NCBI GenBank assembly: GCA_964195995.1
Contig: CAXMQS010000095.1
Location: forward strand, 1-64,000
Source of the DNA: CAXMQS01 sp964195995
Lineage (GTDB): Bacteria > Actinomycetota > Acidimicrobiia > Spongiisociales > JAOTWH01
DNA length: 64,000 nucleotides
Direction of reading: 5' to 3'
Of this stretch, positions 39,912 to 48,682 are shown in pieces. The first letter of the stretch is position 1, and each line of letters starts with the position of its first letter. The notes under the pieces were generated by a model, which worked only from the letters and a program-made list of their open reading frames with translations, did not search any database and had not been told where the DNA came from. The position numbers and the translations under genes are program-made.

Positions 39912-41186
39912 ATGTTGCCCCTCGATGAGGGAGCGGTCGAGCGCCTCGCCGCCGGCTCCCCGGACTGGGTCTCCGAGAAGCGCGCTGAGGGGTTCAAGCT
40001 CTATCAGAAGCTGGATATGCCAGATCCTCGCGCTGAGGAGTGGCGTTACGTCGAACTCGACTTCGACATCGCCGAGTTCATGGTGCCAGAAGGACCGGGC
40101 GATCCTCTTGCCACTGACACCGAGCTCGACGGCTCCTTCGTCGACATGGCCGGGAGAGCTGTCGTTATCGACGGCCACTGTGTGGATATCACCTCCGATG
40201 GCGGGCCGACTTTCGTTTCGACAAGGACCGCCATCGCCGACCACGCCGAAGTTGCGCAGCGCGTCATCGGCCGTGGCATCGCACCGGACCTCGACCGCTT
40301 CTCGGCAGCGCACCATGCCTTCGGGAGCGATGGGGTGTTTCTCCACGTGCCGGCGAACACCACCGCAGACGCGCCGTTCTACATCGATGTCCAGGCGACG
40401 ACGCCCGGCACCATCACCTTTCCTCGGATCTCGATACTGGTCGAGGACAACGCAGACGCCGCCGTTGTCGTTCACTACAGGTCACCTGAGGGGTCGATCC
40501 TCGTTGTACCCCAGATAGAGGCCGACGTTGCCGGGCGCCTGTCCCTGACGGCAGTCCAGGAGTGGGGCCCTCAGACCACGGGCATCTCGCAACTGCGAAT
40601 GGCCGCAGAGCGCGACGCATCGCTGCACCTCGGCGAGGTCGGTCTCGGTGGTGAGCTGGCCCGTCTCCACCTGACAATGGAGCTCAACGGCAAGGGGAGC
40701 ACCGGCAAGGTGTCTGGCCTCTACTTCGGTGACAGCGAACAGGTTCTCGACTACCGGGCCTTCATGAACCATCGCGCCCCCAACACCAACTCCGACATGT
40801 TTCTCAAAGGGGCGGTCGAGGACGACGCCGACTCGGTCTTCACCGGCCTCATCAGGATCGAGCCAGAGGCACAGCGGGTCAACGCGTATCAGACCAACCG
40901 CAACCTGGTGCTTTCCGATGGTGCCGAGGCACAATCCGTTCCCAACCTCGAGATTCTGGCCAACGACGTCAAGTGCGGTCATGCTTCGACCGTTGGGCCC
41001 CTGGACGAGGAACAGCGCTACTACCTCATGAGCCGGGGGCTGGAGAGGAAGCGAGCGGACCGGCTGCAGGTGAGGGGATTCTTCGAAGAAGCTCTCAAGC
41101 GCCTTCCCACGCAGGCATTGGCCGCCCCGGTTCGGGAGCGGGTCAATGCCAAGTACATCGCCGCCCAGGAAGAGGGCCGCGTATGA
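39912..41186 (+). CDS. sufD: SUF Fe-S cluster assembly scaffold protein SufD
   Basis: A 424-residue SufB/SufD-family protein. The C-terminal ILANDVKCGHASTVGPLDEE with YYLMSRGLERKRADRL is the SufD-type ending; the paired segment RHRAPNTNSDMFLKGAV also fits. SufD joins SufB and SufC in the scaffold on which Fe-S clusters are built. The ATG at 39912, seven bases after GAAGG, is preferred over the GTG at 39870. It heads an operon with overlapping stops and starts: ferredoxin, sufC and a thioredoxin-like gene. No sufB is visible in the window. Confidence 0.9.
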   Translation: MLPLDEGAVERLAAGSPDWVSEKRAEGFKLYQKLDMPDPRAEEWRYVELDFDIAEFMVPEGPGDPLATDTELDGSFVDMAGRAVVIDGHCVDITSDGGPTFVSTRTAIADHAEVAQRVIGRGIAPDLDRFSAAHHAFGSDGVFLHVPANTTADAPFYIDVQATTPGTITFPRISILVEDNADAAVVVHYRSPEGSILVVPQIEADVAGRLSLTAVQEWGPQTTGISQLRMAAERDASLHLGEVGLGGELARLHLTMELNGKGSTGKVSGLYFGDSEQVLDYRAFMNHRAPNTNSDMFLKGAVEDDADSVFTGLIRIEPEAQRVNAYQTNRNLVLSDGAEAQSVPNLEILANDVKCGHASTVGPLDEEQRYYLMSRGLERKRADRLQVRGFFEEALKRLPTQALAAPVRERVNAKYIAAQEEGRV

Positions 41187-41500
41187 GACTCCGAGTTGGC
41201 ATGCTCGAGGATCTGCCTGATGGTGCTGGCACCAAGGTCGAAGACGGTGAGACCAGGATCGCCGTCTTCCGCATCGGGGACGATCTCTATGCCATCGGCG
41301 ACCGTTGCTCACATGCCGAGGCCTCTCTTGCCGAGGGAGAGCTGTTCGGCACCGAGGTTGAGTGCCCGCGCCACGGTTCTGAGTTCGACGTGACCACCGG
41401 CAAACCGGGATCGTTCCCAGCCACGCAGCCGGTGCCGACGTACGAGGTCGAGGTCACAGACGGAGAGGTATTCGTTATCGCAACCGGGGAAGGCGCATGA
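41183..41500 (+). CDS. Rieske-type [2Fe-2S] ferredoxin
   Basis: A 105-residue Rieske domain. The ligands are CSH in DRCSHAEASLAEG and CPRH in VECPRHGSEFDVTTG, giving the CxH-16/17-CxxH pattern. It is the non-heme ferredoxin commonly found inside actinobacterial suf operons, where it may supply electrons or carry a cluster. Both ends overlap the neighbouring genes by ATGA, indicating tight co-translation. Confidence 0.92.
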   Translation: MRLRVGMLEDLPDGAGTKVEDGETRIAVFRIGDDLYAIGDRCSHAEASLAEGELFGTEVECPRHGSEFDVTTGKPGSFPATQPVPTYEVEVTDGEVFVIATGEGA

Positions 41501-42213
41501 GCGCGCTTGCCGTCTCCGGCTTGGAAGCGAGCATTGGCTCGCTCGACATCCTGCGAGGGGTCGACCTCGAGGTTCCCTTCGGGGAGCTGCACGCCCTGAT
41601 GGGCCCCAACGGATCCGGGAAATCGACCCTGTGCCATGTGCTGGCCGGAAAGTCTGACTACTCGACGACGGGATCGGCCAAGATCGGTGACGATGAGATG
41701 GTTGGCCGGGCGGTCGACGAGAGAGCACACGCCGGGTTGTTCGAGACCTTCCAGTACCCCGTCGAACTGGCGGGGATCTCGCTGCGCGAGTTGCTGGCGG
41801 AGATGGGCAGCGGCGACGAGTTCTGGACTGGCGTCGAGTCTGCTGCGGAGTCGCTTGATCTTGTCGAGTTCCTCGACCGACCCGTCAACCAGGGGCTCTC
41901 CGGGGGAGAGAAGAAGCGTTCGGAGATCCTGCAGCTGATGGCAGCGTCGCCACGAGTTGCCATTTTCGACGAGATCGATTCCGGCCTCGACATCGACGCC
42001 GTGCGCCAGGTTGCGGCTGCGATCGAGGCCCTGCGCAGCCCGGACCGGGGTGTGCTCATCATCACCCACTACAGCAGGATCTTGCAGTACCTCTCGGTAG
42101 ACCGCATCCACGTCATGATCGCCGGCAGGGTCGTGAAGTCGGGAGGACCGGAACTGGCTGCCGAGCTCGAGGACGGCGGTTACGACGACCTGCGAAAGGA
42201 GTTTGGCTCATGA
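41497..42213 (+). CDS. sufC: SUF Fe-S assembly ATPase SufC (copy 1)
   Basis: A 238-residue ABC-type ATPase. Walker A GPNGSGKST, Q-loop FQYP, signature LSGGEKKRSE, Walker B VAIFDEIDSGLD and the switch His in ITHYSR are all present. It powers the SufBCD scaffold. It is more divergent and shorter in its middle helix than the second SufC at 47872-48624. Start and stop both overlap neighbours (ATGA). Two SufC proteins in one window is unusual. Confidence 0.93.
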   Translation: MSALAVSGLEASIGSLDILRGVDLEVPFGELHALMGPNGSGKSTLCHVLAGKSDYSTTGSAKIGDDEMVGRAVDERAHAGLFETFQYPVELAGISLRELLAEMGSGDEFWTGVESAAESLDLVEFLDRPVNQGLSGGEKKRSEILQLMAASPRVAIFDEIDSGLDIDAVRQVAAAIEALRSPDRGVLIITHYSRILQYLSVDRIHVMIAGRVVKSGGPELAAELEDGGYDDLRKEFGS

Positions 42214-42668
42214 TCGGTGTTGGCGATCGCCTGCCGAGCGCCACCGTCCTTACGGATGGACCGACCTCTGTCGCCGAGGTGGCGGGGCAGGGCACGGCCC
42301 TACTCGTCTTCTTCAAAGAATCCTGTGGAACCTGCCAGATCGCGTTGCCGGTGTATCAGCACTGGGCTTCCCAGATTCCGGTCGTGGGCGTCTCCCAGGA
42401 CGACGTTGCGACCACGCAGAAGTTCTTTGCCGACAATGGCATCGAAATGAACGTCGCCTACGACGTTCCCGACTTCGAGGCCTCGCTGGCGTTCGACATC
42501 GAGGCCGTACCCGCGCTCTTCCTGGTTGAGGACGGCACGATCACGCGCTCGTGGATGGGGTGGAACATCGAGAAGTCCCAGGAGCTGGCGACTCACCTGG
42601 CGGATCTGACTGAATCGGAGCCGATTCTGGAGGGTGCAGACGCCCTTCCTCTCTTCCGCCCTGGCTGA
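42210..42668 (+). CDS. Thioredoxin-fold (TlpA/peroxiredoxin-like) protein
   Basis: A 152-residue cytoplasmic thioredoxin-fold protein with the redox motif CGTC in FFKESCGTCQIALPVY and the cis-proline region EAVPALFLVEDG. There is no signal peptide. Last gene of the sufD operon, overlapping sufC by ATGA. A role in reducing or delivering sulfur/cluster intermediates is likely from context but unproven. A hairpin at 42680-42699 follows. Confidence 0.85.
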   Translation: MIGVGDRLPSATVLTDGPTSVAEVAGQGTALLVFFKESCGTCQIALPVYQHWASQIPVVGVSQDDVATTQKFFADNGIEMNVAYDVPDFEASLAFDIEAVPALFLVEDGTITRSWMGWNIEKSQELATHLADLTESEPILEGADALPLFRPG

Positions 42669-42679
42669 GGATCCCTGCA

Positions 42680-42699
42680 CCGCTCCTAGTTAGGAGCGG
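42680..42699 (+). terminator. Perfect 8-bp hairpin after the sufD operon
   Basis: CCGCTCCT and AGGAGCGG pair fully with a four-base AGTT loop. It lies 12 bp after the operon stop. The downstream CTTCCGCC is not a T-run, so it is a probable but atypical terminator. Confidence 0.5.
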
Positions 42700-42732
42700 C
42701 TTCCGCCAGCTCCAGCCAACTACCGTCCCTCG

Positions 42733-43455
42733 ATGGCGCTCGAGCTCAACACGATCACCTGGGGCGACGGTCCGCGGTCAATGCTCTTGCTCCACGGCAT
42801 CACCTCGGACGCCGCTGGCTGGTGGCGGCTCGGTCCCGCTGCCGCCGAACTCGGCTTCACAGTGGTAGCCGCGGACCTGAGGGGCCATGGCCACAGCCCC
42901 AAGAGTGATGACCACCACCTGGAGGCCTATGTGGCTGACGTGCTGGCGCTTGGCGACTCCTGGGACGTAGTTCTCGGCCACTCGATGGGAGGAGCTGTCG
43001 CCACCATCGCGTCGGCCGGCGAGCCCACCTGGACGCGCCAGCTCATCCTCGAGGACCCGGCGATCGTGATCCCGAATCTGCCATTGGCTATCGCTTGGTT
43101 GCAAGATGACTTCAAGGGCGACATCACCGCAGATCGCCTCGCTGCCAAGTCCCCGGAGTGGCCACGACAGGATGCCGAGACCAAGGCCGAGGCGCTGCAG
43201 CGCTGCGGGCCTGAGGTGGTTGAGTTGGCTTTCACCCAGAACGACCCCTGGGACCTCCGCCAACAAGTTGCGGCGCTCCAGGTCCCCACGACCGTCATAG
43301 GCGCCGACCCCGATAAGGGGTCAATGATCCCGACGTGGTTCGGTAACGAACTCGCCACCAACCCGGCCGTGACATTCGTTCAGGTGATGGGGAGCCACTC
43401 GATGCATCGCGATCGCTGGGACGACTTCTGGACGACTGTGACGGCTGCGCTCTAG
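42733..43455 (+). CDS. Alpha/beta hydrolase
   Basis: A 240-residue alpha/beta hydrolase. The oxyanion-hole strand is MLLLHGITSDAAGWW, the nucleophile elbow GHSMGGAVA, the acid lies near VPTTVIGADPDKG and the catalytic His in MGSHSMHRDRW. This MhpC/AB-hydrolase subtype hydrolyses esters, C-C bonds or epoxides; the substrate is unknown. It starts 65 bp after the sufD operon and ends 24 bp before fumC. Confidence 0.85.
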   Translation: MALELNTITWGDGPRSMLLLHGITSDAAGWWRLGPAAAELGFTVVAADLRGHGHSPKSDDHHLEAYVADVLALGDSWDVVLGHSMGGAVATIASAGEPTWTRQLILEDPAIVIPNLPLAIAWLQDDFKGDITADRLAAKSPEWPRQDAETKAEALQRCGPEVVELAFTQNDPWDLRQQVAALQVPTTVIGADPDKGSMIPTWFGNELATNPAVTFVQVMGSHSMHRDRWDDFWTTVTAAL

Positions 43456-43479
43456 ACGACCCGTCCTAACCTCAAGACC

Positions 43480-44874
43480 ATGAGGGTTGAACGGGACTCG
43501 ATGGGCGAGGTGGAGGTACCGGAAGACGCCTATTACGGCGCCTCCACCCAGCGAGCGGTCGACAACTTCCCGATCTCGAAGCTCCGCTTCAGCCGGAGGT
43601 TCATCTGGGCTCTCGGTGTCATCAAAGGAGAGGCGGCCAAGGTCAACCTCACCCTCGGGATCATCGACGAGCCGACGACCGAGGCCGTTGTGAAGGCGGC
43701 AGCAGAAGTTGCGGCAGGGGATTTCGACGGTCACTTTCCGCTCGACATCTTCCAGACGGGCTCGGGAACCTCGACCAACACCAACGCCAACGAGGTGATT
43801 GCCAACCGGGCAACGGAGCATCTCGGCGGCGGCCTCGGGTCGGTGAAGCTCGTCCACCCCAACGATCACGTCAACCCGTCGCAGTCCTCCAACGATGTCA
43901 TCCCGACCGCGATTCATCTGGCGTCGCTGGCGGCGCTACGGGAGTCGACGATCCCTGCCCTTGATGCGCTCGCAGAGGCGCTGGCGGCGAAGGCCACCGA
44001 ATTCGACCACATCCTGAAGTCGGGACGGACCCACCTCATGGACGCCACACCGGTTCGCCTCGGCCAGGAGTTCGGCGGATATGCCGCCATGGTTCGCAAG
44101 GGCGCCGCTCGCCTGCGGGCAGCAGCGGTCGAGCTCGAGGAACTGCCGCTCGGCGGGACGGCCGTCGGCACGGGAATCAACGCCCCAGCACAATTCGCCC
44201 CCGGGGTCATTGCGGCGATGGCTGCCCAGACCGGGTGGGACCTGCGCGAGGCCGACGATCACTTCGAGGCTCAGGGCTCCAAGGATGCTGCGGTGAGCGC
44301 CTCTGGAGCTACCCGCACAGTGGCAGTATCTCTCTTCAAGATCGCCAACGACCTGCGTTGGCTGGCCAGCGGTCCGCGCTCTGCCATCTCCGAGATCAAG
44401 CTCCCGGAGCTGCAGCCGGGGTCTTCGATCATGCCGGGCAAGGTCAATCCGGTCATCTGCGAGATGACGATGATGGTGGCCGCTCAGGTGATCGGCAACG
44501 ACACGGCCGTCGCCTGGGCAGGCGCCAATGGCAATTTCGAACTCAACGTGATGATGCCGGTGCTGGCTCACAACCTCATCGAATCGGCCGAGATCCTCGG
44601 TAGCGCGGCAACGGTGCTGCGTGAGAAGGCCATCGAGGGACTGGTGGCGGACGAAGACAGAACAACGGAGTTGTTGGAGCGCAACATCATCGTCGTAACG
44701 GCGCTTGCTCCGAAGATCGGTTACGACCTGGCGGCCAAGGTCGCCAAGGAGGCCTTTGCTTCTGGTCGCACGGTACGTGACGTCGCCTTGGAGATGGAGG
44801 TACTCCCTCCAGACGAGCTAGACGCCTCTCTCGATGTTCGCAAGATGACCGAGGGTGGGATCGTCGGCGCCTAG
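43480..44874 (+). CDS. fumC: Class II fumarate hydratase
   Basis: A 464-residue class II fumarase. Conserved blocks: TGSGTSTNTNANEVIANRA, HPNDHVNPSQSSNDVIPTA, SGRTHLMDATPVRLGQEF and the signature GSSIMPGKVNPVICEM with the catalytic serine. It interconverts fumarate and malate in the TCA cycle, oxygen-stable and Fe-S-free. Length and motifs are standard. Its stop overlaps the convergent galU stop. Confidence 0.96.
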   Translation: MRVERDSMGEVEVPEDAYYGASTQRAVDNFPISKLRFSRRFIWALGVIKGEAAKVNLTLGIIDEPTTEAVVKAAAEVAAGDFDGHFPLDIFQTGSGTSTNTNANEVIANRATEHLGGGLGSVKLVHPNDHVNPSQSSNDVIPTAIHLASLAALRESTIPALDALAEALAAKATEFDHILKSGRTHLMDATPVRLGQEFGGYAAMVRKGAARLRAAAVELEELPLGGTAVGTGINAPAQFAPGVIAAMAAQTGWDLREADDHFEAQGSKDAAVSASGATRTVAVSLFKIANDLRWLASGPRSAISEIKLPELQPGSSIMPGKVNPVICEMTMMVAAQVIGNDTAVAWAGANGNFELNVMMPVLAHNLIESAEILGSAATVLREKAIEGLVADEDRTTELLERNIIVVTALAPKIGYDLAAKVAKEAFASGRTVRDVALEMEVLPPDELDASLDVRKMTEGGIVGA

Positions 44875-45671
44875 TTCCCGTTGTCGGTGAACTTCCGGTA
44901 CTCCTCGCCCCACTCGGGGTGCTGCGACGCCAGCAGGTGCTTCGCCTTCGCCATGCCGAGCGGGTTCCCCACGTCGAGGAGGTCATCGTCGGCGATGATG
45001 CCACGACAGCGGCCGGCGAGTCGGTCGATGGCGTCCGTGAGTTGGATCTCCCCGCCGTAGCCCGGCTCCAGACCCGACAACGCTGCGAAGACCTCCGGGT
45101 GGAAGAGGTATCTCCCCACCAGCGCGAGGTTCGATGGCGCCTCACCGCTAGCAGGCTTTTCGATGGCACCCGTCACCTCGAAAGAACCGTCCGCATGGGT
45201 TTTCCCCTTGCCGACGATCCCGTAGCGGCTCAGCAGGTCCGGGTCATCAACGGTCCGTAGGGCGACCGCCGATCCGGATCCCGCCGCGGCTACCAGCCGT
45301 CCCAGCACGTCTCTGCCGGGTCGCAGGAGCTCATCGACCAGCAGACACATGAACGGTCGATCGCCAACCGCTGCGGCGGCGCAACTAACTGCGTGACCTA
45401 GGCCGAGGGGCTCAGCCTGGACAACGGGCATAACGGTCACTCCGACGAGGCCGGGGAGTTCTTCCGCGAAGTGCCCTTCTATCAACGCGGCGACATTGGG
45501 GTCGACGACCGTGAAGATCTCGGTAGCCCCAGCGGCGGCCGCCTCTTCGACGGCGTACTGGATCGAGGGACGGTCGATGAGCGGCAGGAATGCCTTGGGG
45601 ATGACCCTGGTGGCCGGTCGCATGCGGGTACCACGACCGGCGGCGGGGATGACGGCAACGGTCGGACTCAT
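44871..45671 (-). CDS. galU: UTP-glucose-1-phosphate uridylyltransferase
   Basis: A 266-residue nucleotidyltransferase. The N-terminal loop VIPAAGRGTRMRPATRVIPKAFLPL is the G-x-G-T-R-x-x-P...K signature, with PSIQYAVEEAAAAG next, QAEPLGLGHAVSCA around the nucleotide site and GEIQLTDAIDRL near the C-terminus. It makes UDP-glucose for glycolipids and wall sugars. The start is clear (MSPTVAVIPAAG). It overlaps fumC by four bases at the stops. Confidence 0.93.
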   Translation of the reverse strand: MSPTVAVIPAAGRGTRMRPATRVIPKAFLPLIDRPSIQYAVEEAAAAGATEIFTVVDPNVAALIEGHFAEELPGLVGVTVMPVVQAEPLGLGHAVSCAAAAVGDRPFMCLLVDELLRPGRDVLGRLVAAAGSGSAVALRTVDDPDLLSRYGIVGKGKTHADGSFEVTGAIEKPASGEAPSNLALVGRYLFHPEVFAALSGLEPGYGGEIQLTDAIDRLAGRCRGIIADDDLLDVGNPLGMAKAKHLLASQHPEWGEEYRKFTDNGN

Positions 45672-45812
45672 CGGCCGAGGCTACCTGTGAAGCGGCCGTC
45701 TCCCGGGGGCGGACAGCAGGACTGGGATGGCGTCGTCATAGACCTCTCGGCGAGTGGTTACCACTTCTACGGCGCGCCAGATGAAGGACTTGAGGGTCAC
45801 TACGGTGAGTGC

Positions 45813-46232
45813 GTGATCGTGTTCGTGTGCACCGGCAACATCTGCCGCTCCCCAATGGCGGAAGCGATAGCGACTCAGTTGGAGAAGCGGCATGGCGGCT
45901 TGGTTCAGTTCGCTTCTGCAGGGACGTATGCCGTGGAAGGTCACCTCGCCACGCGCCAAGCCATAGATGCCGCTGCAGAGATCGGCGTCGCAATGCGGTG
46001 GCATCGTTCTCGTCAACTGACGGCGGAAGTCGTTGCCGATGCTGATCTCCTCGTGGCACTCGACCAAGAGCACGTCGACTACATCGCCGAGCACTTCCCC
46101 GAGGCGACAGTGGAGCTGCTCGATTCGGTGCCGGACCCATACGGGCTTAGCGGCGCGGTCTACCGGCAGGTGCGGGATCAGATATCCGTCGCCCTCGAAA
46201 GGCGTGCCGGCAACTGGCTCAGCGCTGGCTGA
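45813..46232 (+). CDS. Low-molecular-weight protein tyrosine phosphatase-like protein
   Basis: A 139-residue LMW phosphatase-family protein from the GTG at 45813. The phosphate loop is VCTGNICRSPMAEAIA (C-x5-R-S), and the general acid is in DSVPDPYGLSG. It could dephosphorylate protein tyrosine or act as an arsenate-reductase relative. The frame to 45471 upstream was not used. Its last 14 bp overlap the convergent sufU gene. Confidence 0.88.
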   Translation: MIVFVCTGNICRSPMAEAIATQLEKRHGGLVQFASAGTYAVEGHLATRQAIDAAAEIGVAMRWHRSRQLTAEVVADADLLVALDQEHVDYIAEHFPEATVELLDSVPDPYGLSGAVYRQVRDQISVALERRAGNWLSAG

Positions 46233-46662
46233 GGGCGTCCTCGAGGGCGGTCCACGCCAGGTCGGCGCACTTGATCCGAACGGGGAACTTGCTTACACCC
46301 TGAAGAGCTTCGATGTCTCCGAGCACCGCCCCGGGCCGGTCCGGGTCGAGTCCGGCGTCTCCCTCGCTGATCGTCATCATCTTCTTGAAGAGGCTCAACA
46401 ACTCGTCGACCTCGGCGACCGTCTTACCGATGATGGCGTCTGTCATCATCGAAGCCGATGCCTGGCTGATGGAGCACCCGGTGCCGGTTATGGCCGCATC
46501 GGCAATGGCGTCGCCTTCGTAGCGCAGCGATAGGAAGAGCTCGTCGCCACAGGACGGGTTGATCCCCTCGACGGTGATGTCGGCGTTAGCCACTTCGCCC
46601 GCATGCCGGGGCTTGCGGTAGTGATCCAGGATCACCTCTCGGTAGAGCTCCTCAACTGACAC
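46219..46662 (-). CDS. sufU: SUF system sulfur-transfer protein SufU
   Basis: A 147-residue IscU/SufU-fold protein. Zinc and sulfur ligands are in NPSCGDELFL, GTGCSISQASASMM and KCADLAWTAL. In Gram-positives SufU is a zinc-dependent acceptor that takes persulfide sulfur from SufS. Its 5' end overlaps sufS by 11 bp, so they are translated together, SufC-SufS-SufU order on the reverse strand. Confidence 0.94.
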   Translation of the reverse strand: MSVEELYREVILDHYRKPRHAGEVANADITVEGINPSCGDELFLSLRYEGDAIADAAITGTGCSISQASASMMTDAIIGKTVAEVDELLSLFKKMMTISEGDAGLDPDRPGAVLGDIEALQGVSKFPVRIKCADLAWTALEDALSQR

Positions 46663-47875
46663 CGAACACCTCCCGTGATCTCTGGAGTCCGTCGATGAGG
46701 CTGTCTACGTCAGCCGCTGTGTTGTACACATAGAACGAAGCGCGCGCGGTCGCCGGAACTCCGATGGTCTCCATAAGTGGCTTGGCGCAGTGGTGACCGG
46801 CCCGCACTGCGATGCCCTCCTCGTCGAGGATCGTCGCCATGTCGTGTGGATGGATGTCGGACAGCGTGAAGGAAACAGCGCCGCCGCGTTTGGCAGTGTC
46901 GTCTGGCCCATACACCTTGAGCTCGGGGACCTCCTTGAGCCTGTCGAGTGCATACCGGGTGAGCTCGATCTCGTGCTCGCGAACGGCCTCCATCCCCAGT
47001 TCCGAGAGGTAATCGACGGCGGCTCCAAAGCCGATGGCCTCGGCAATGGCCGGCGTCCCCGCCTCGAACTTGTGGGGAACGCTCGCCCAGCGGGACTCGT
47101 AGAGCTTGACGTCGCGGATCATCTCTCCGCCGCCCTCTGCCGGCTCCATCTCCTCGAGGCGATCGGGCCGTCCCCACATGGCCCCGACACCGGTCGGTCC
47201 AAGCATCTTGTGAGCACCGAAGACCAGGAAGTCGACGCCGAGCTCCTGGACATCGGTAGGCATGTGCGGAACGGACTGCGCCCCGTCTGCGACCACGATG
47301 GCATCGAAAGCCTTGGCGGCTTCGACGACCTCCGCGATCGGGCCGATGGTGCCCAACACGTTCGACATACCAGAGCAGCCGACGATCTTGGTGGTTTCAT
47401 CGATGGTCGACTCGATGTCTGAGGTATCGACTGTGTAGTCGTCGGCCATGGGCAGATAGCGCAGCCGGGCCCCGGTGAACTTGCAGATCAACTGCCAGGG
47501 GACGATGTTGGCGTGGTGCTCCATGCCTGTGAGGACGATGCTGTCGCCCTCCTTGAGCCGGTAAAGGCCCCAGCCGTAGGCGATGGTGTTGATGGCCGAT
47601 GTCGTTCCCCGCTGGAAGATGACCTCGTTGGGTGATCCTGCATTGACGAAGGCGGCGATCTTGGCGCGAGCCCCTTCGAAGCGGTCGGTGGCGTCTGCTG
47701 CGATGGCGTAGGCGCCGCGGTGAACGTTGGCGTTGGCAGTGCGGTAGTAGTCGTCCATGGCGTCAAGCACCTGGACCGGCTTTTGTGTCGTGGCAGCCGA
47801 GTCGAGATAGACGAGCGGATGACCGTTCATCTTGGTGTCGAGGATCGGGAAGTCGGCTCGGCAGTCTTCTATCAC
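46652..47875 (-). CDS. sufS: Cysteine desulfurase SufS
   Basis: A 407-residue type II cysteine desulfurase. VYLDSAATTQKP at the N-terminus, HHANIVPWQ, VADGAQSVPHMP, the Schiff-base lysine in FGAHKMLGPTGVGAMWG and the persulfide cysteine in RAGHHCAKPLM are all present. It strips sulfur from cysteine for Fe-S assembly and hands it to SufU. Overlaps with sufC upstream (ATGA-type) and sufU downstream. Confidence 0.95.
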   Translation of the reverse strand: MIEDCRADFPILDTKMNGHPLVYLDSAATTQKPVQVLDAMDDYYRTANANVHRGAYAIAADATDRFEGARAKIAAFVNAGSPNEVIFQRGTTSAINTIAYGWGLYRLKEGDSIVLTGMEHHANIVPWQLICKFTGARLRYLPMADDYTVDTSDIESTIDETTKIVGCSGMSNVLGTIGPIAEVVEAAKAFDAIVVADGAQSVPHMPTDVQELGVDFLVFGAHKMLGPTGVGAMWGRPDRLEEMEPAEGGGEMIRDVKLYESRWASVPHKFEAGTPAIAEAIGFGAAVDYLSELGMEAVREHEIELTRYALDRLKEVPELKVYGPDDTAKRGGAVSFTLSDIHPHDMATILDEEGIAVRAGHHCAKPLMETIGVPATARASFYVYNTAADVDSLIDGLQRSREVFGVS

Positions 47876-48624
47876 TTCGCCCCCTCCTTGAAGGATTCGT
47901 ACCCTCCTTCTTCGACCTGGGTCGCCAGGTCGGGGGGGCCGCTTGCCACGATACGCCCATCGACGAATACGTGCACGAACTCGGGTGTCAGGTAGTCGAG
48001 AAGCCGCTGGTAGTGCGTGATGACCAGAAATCCCCTGTCTGGTGAGGAGGTCCTCTCGATGCCCTCGGCCACCATCTGCAGTGCGTCGATGTCGAGGCCC
48101 GAATCGGTCTCGTCCATAATCGCCAGCATCGGTTCGAGAACCGCAAGCTGCAGAACCTCGTTGCGCTTGCGCTCGCCTCCTGAGAACCCTTCGTTGAGAT
48201 ACCGGTCGGCGAACTCGGCTTCCATGCCCAGCTCCTTCATCGTCTCCATGACCTTGAGGCGCAGCTCGAGGATGGTGTAGTCGGTGCCGGTGCGAGCGGA
48301 CAGCGCCGCCCGCAAGAAGTTGACCACAGAGACGCCCGGGATCTCTTCGGGGTATTGAAACGCCAGGAACATGCCGGCTTTGCCGCGTTCCGTCGGTGTC
48401 AACTTGGCGATGTCCTCGCCGTCAACAAGGACGCGGCCGGCCGTCACCTGATAGGCGGGATGGCCCATGAGGACGTTGCCCAGGGTTGACTTACCCGACC
48501 CGTTGGGTCCCATGAGCACGTGCATCTCGCCGCGGTCTATCTCAAGGGTGACGCCTCTGAGGATCTCGACGCCCTCAACGGAGGCGTGCAGGTCGTCGAT
48601 GAACAACAGTGGGGCGGCGGGCAT
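47872..48624 (-). CDS. sufC: SUF Fe-S assembly ATPase SufC (copy 2)
   Basis: A 250-residue SufC, canonical in length. Walker A GPNGSGKSTLGNVLMG, Q-loop FQYPEEIPG, signature FSGGERKRNEVLQ, Walker B LAIMDETDSGLDID and ITHYQRLLDY. The ATG at 48624 gives the usual N-terminus (LLFIDDLHASVEG). It heads the sufC-sufS-sufU operon. With the other SufC in the sufD operon, the genes of the scaffold are split over two opposite-strand units. Confidence 0.94.
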   Translation of the reverse strand: MPAAPLLFIDDLHASVEGVEILRGVTLEIDRGEMHVLMGPNGSGKSTLGNVLMGHPAYQVTAGRVLVDGEDIAKLTPTERGKAGMFLAFQYPEEIPGVSVVNFLRAALSARTGTDYTILELRLKVMETMKELGMEAEFADRYLNEGFSGGERKRNEVLQLAVLEPMLAIMDETDSGLDIDALQMVAEGIERTSSPDRGFLVITHYQRLLDYLTPEFVHVFVDGRIVASGPPDLATQVEEGGYESFKEGAK

Positions 48625-48682
48625 GTCGAAAGTGTATCGGCCCGACGTTGGCCGGAGCAGGGGAATGTTGACGCTGTCGGCG

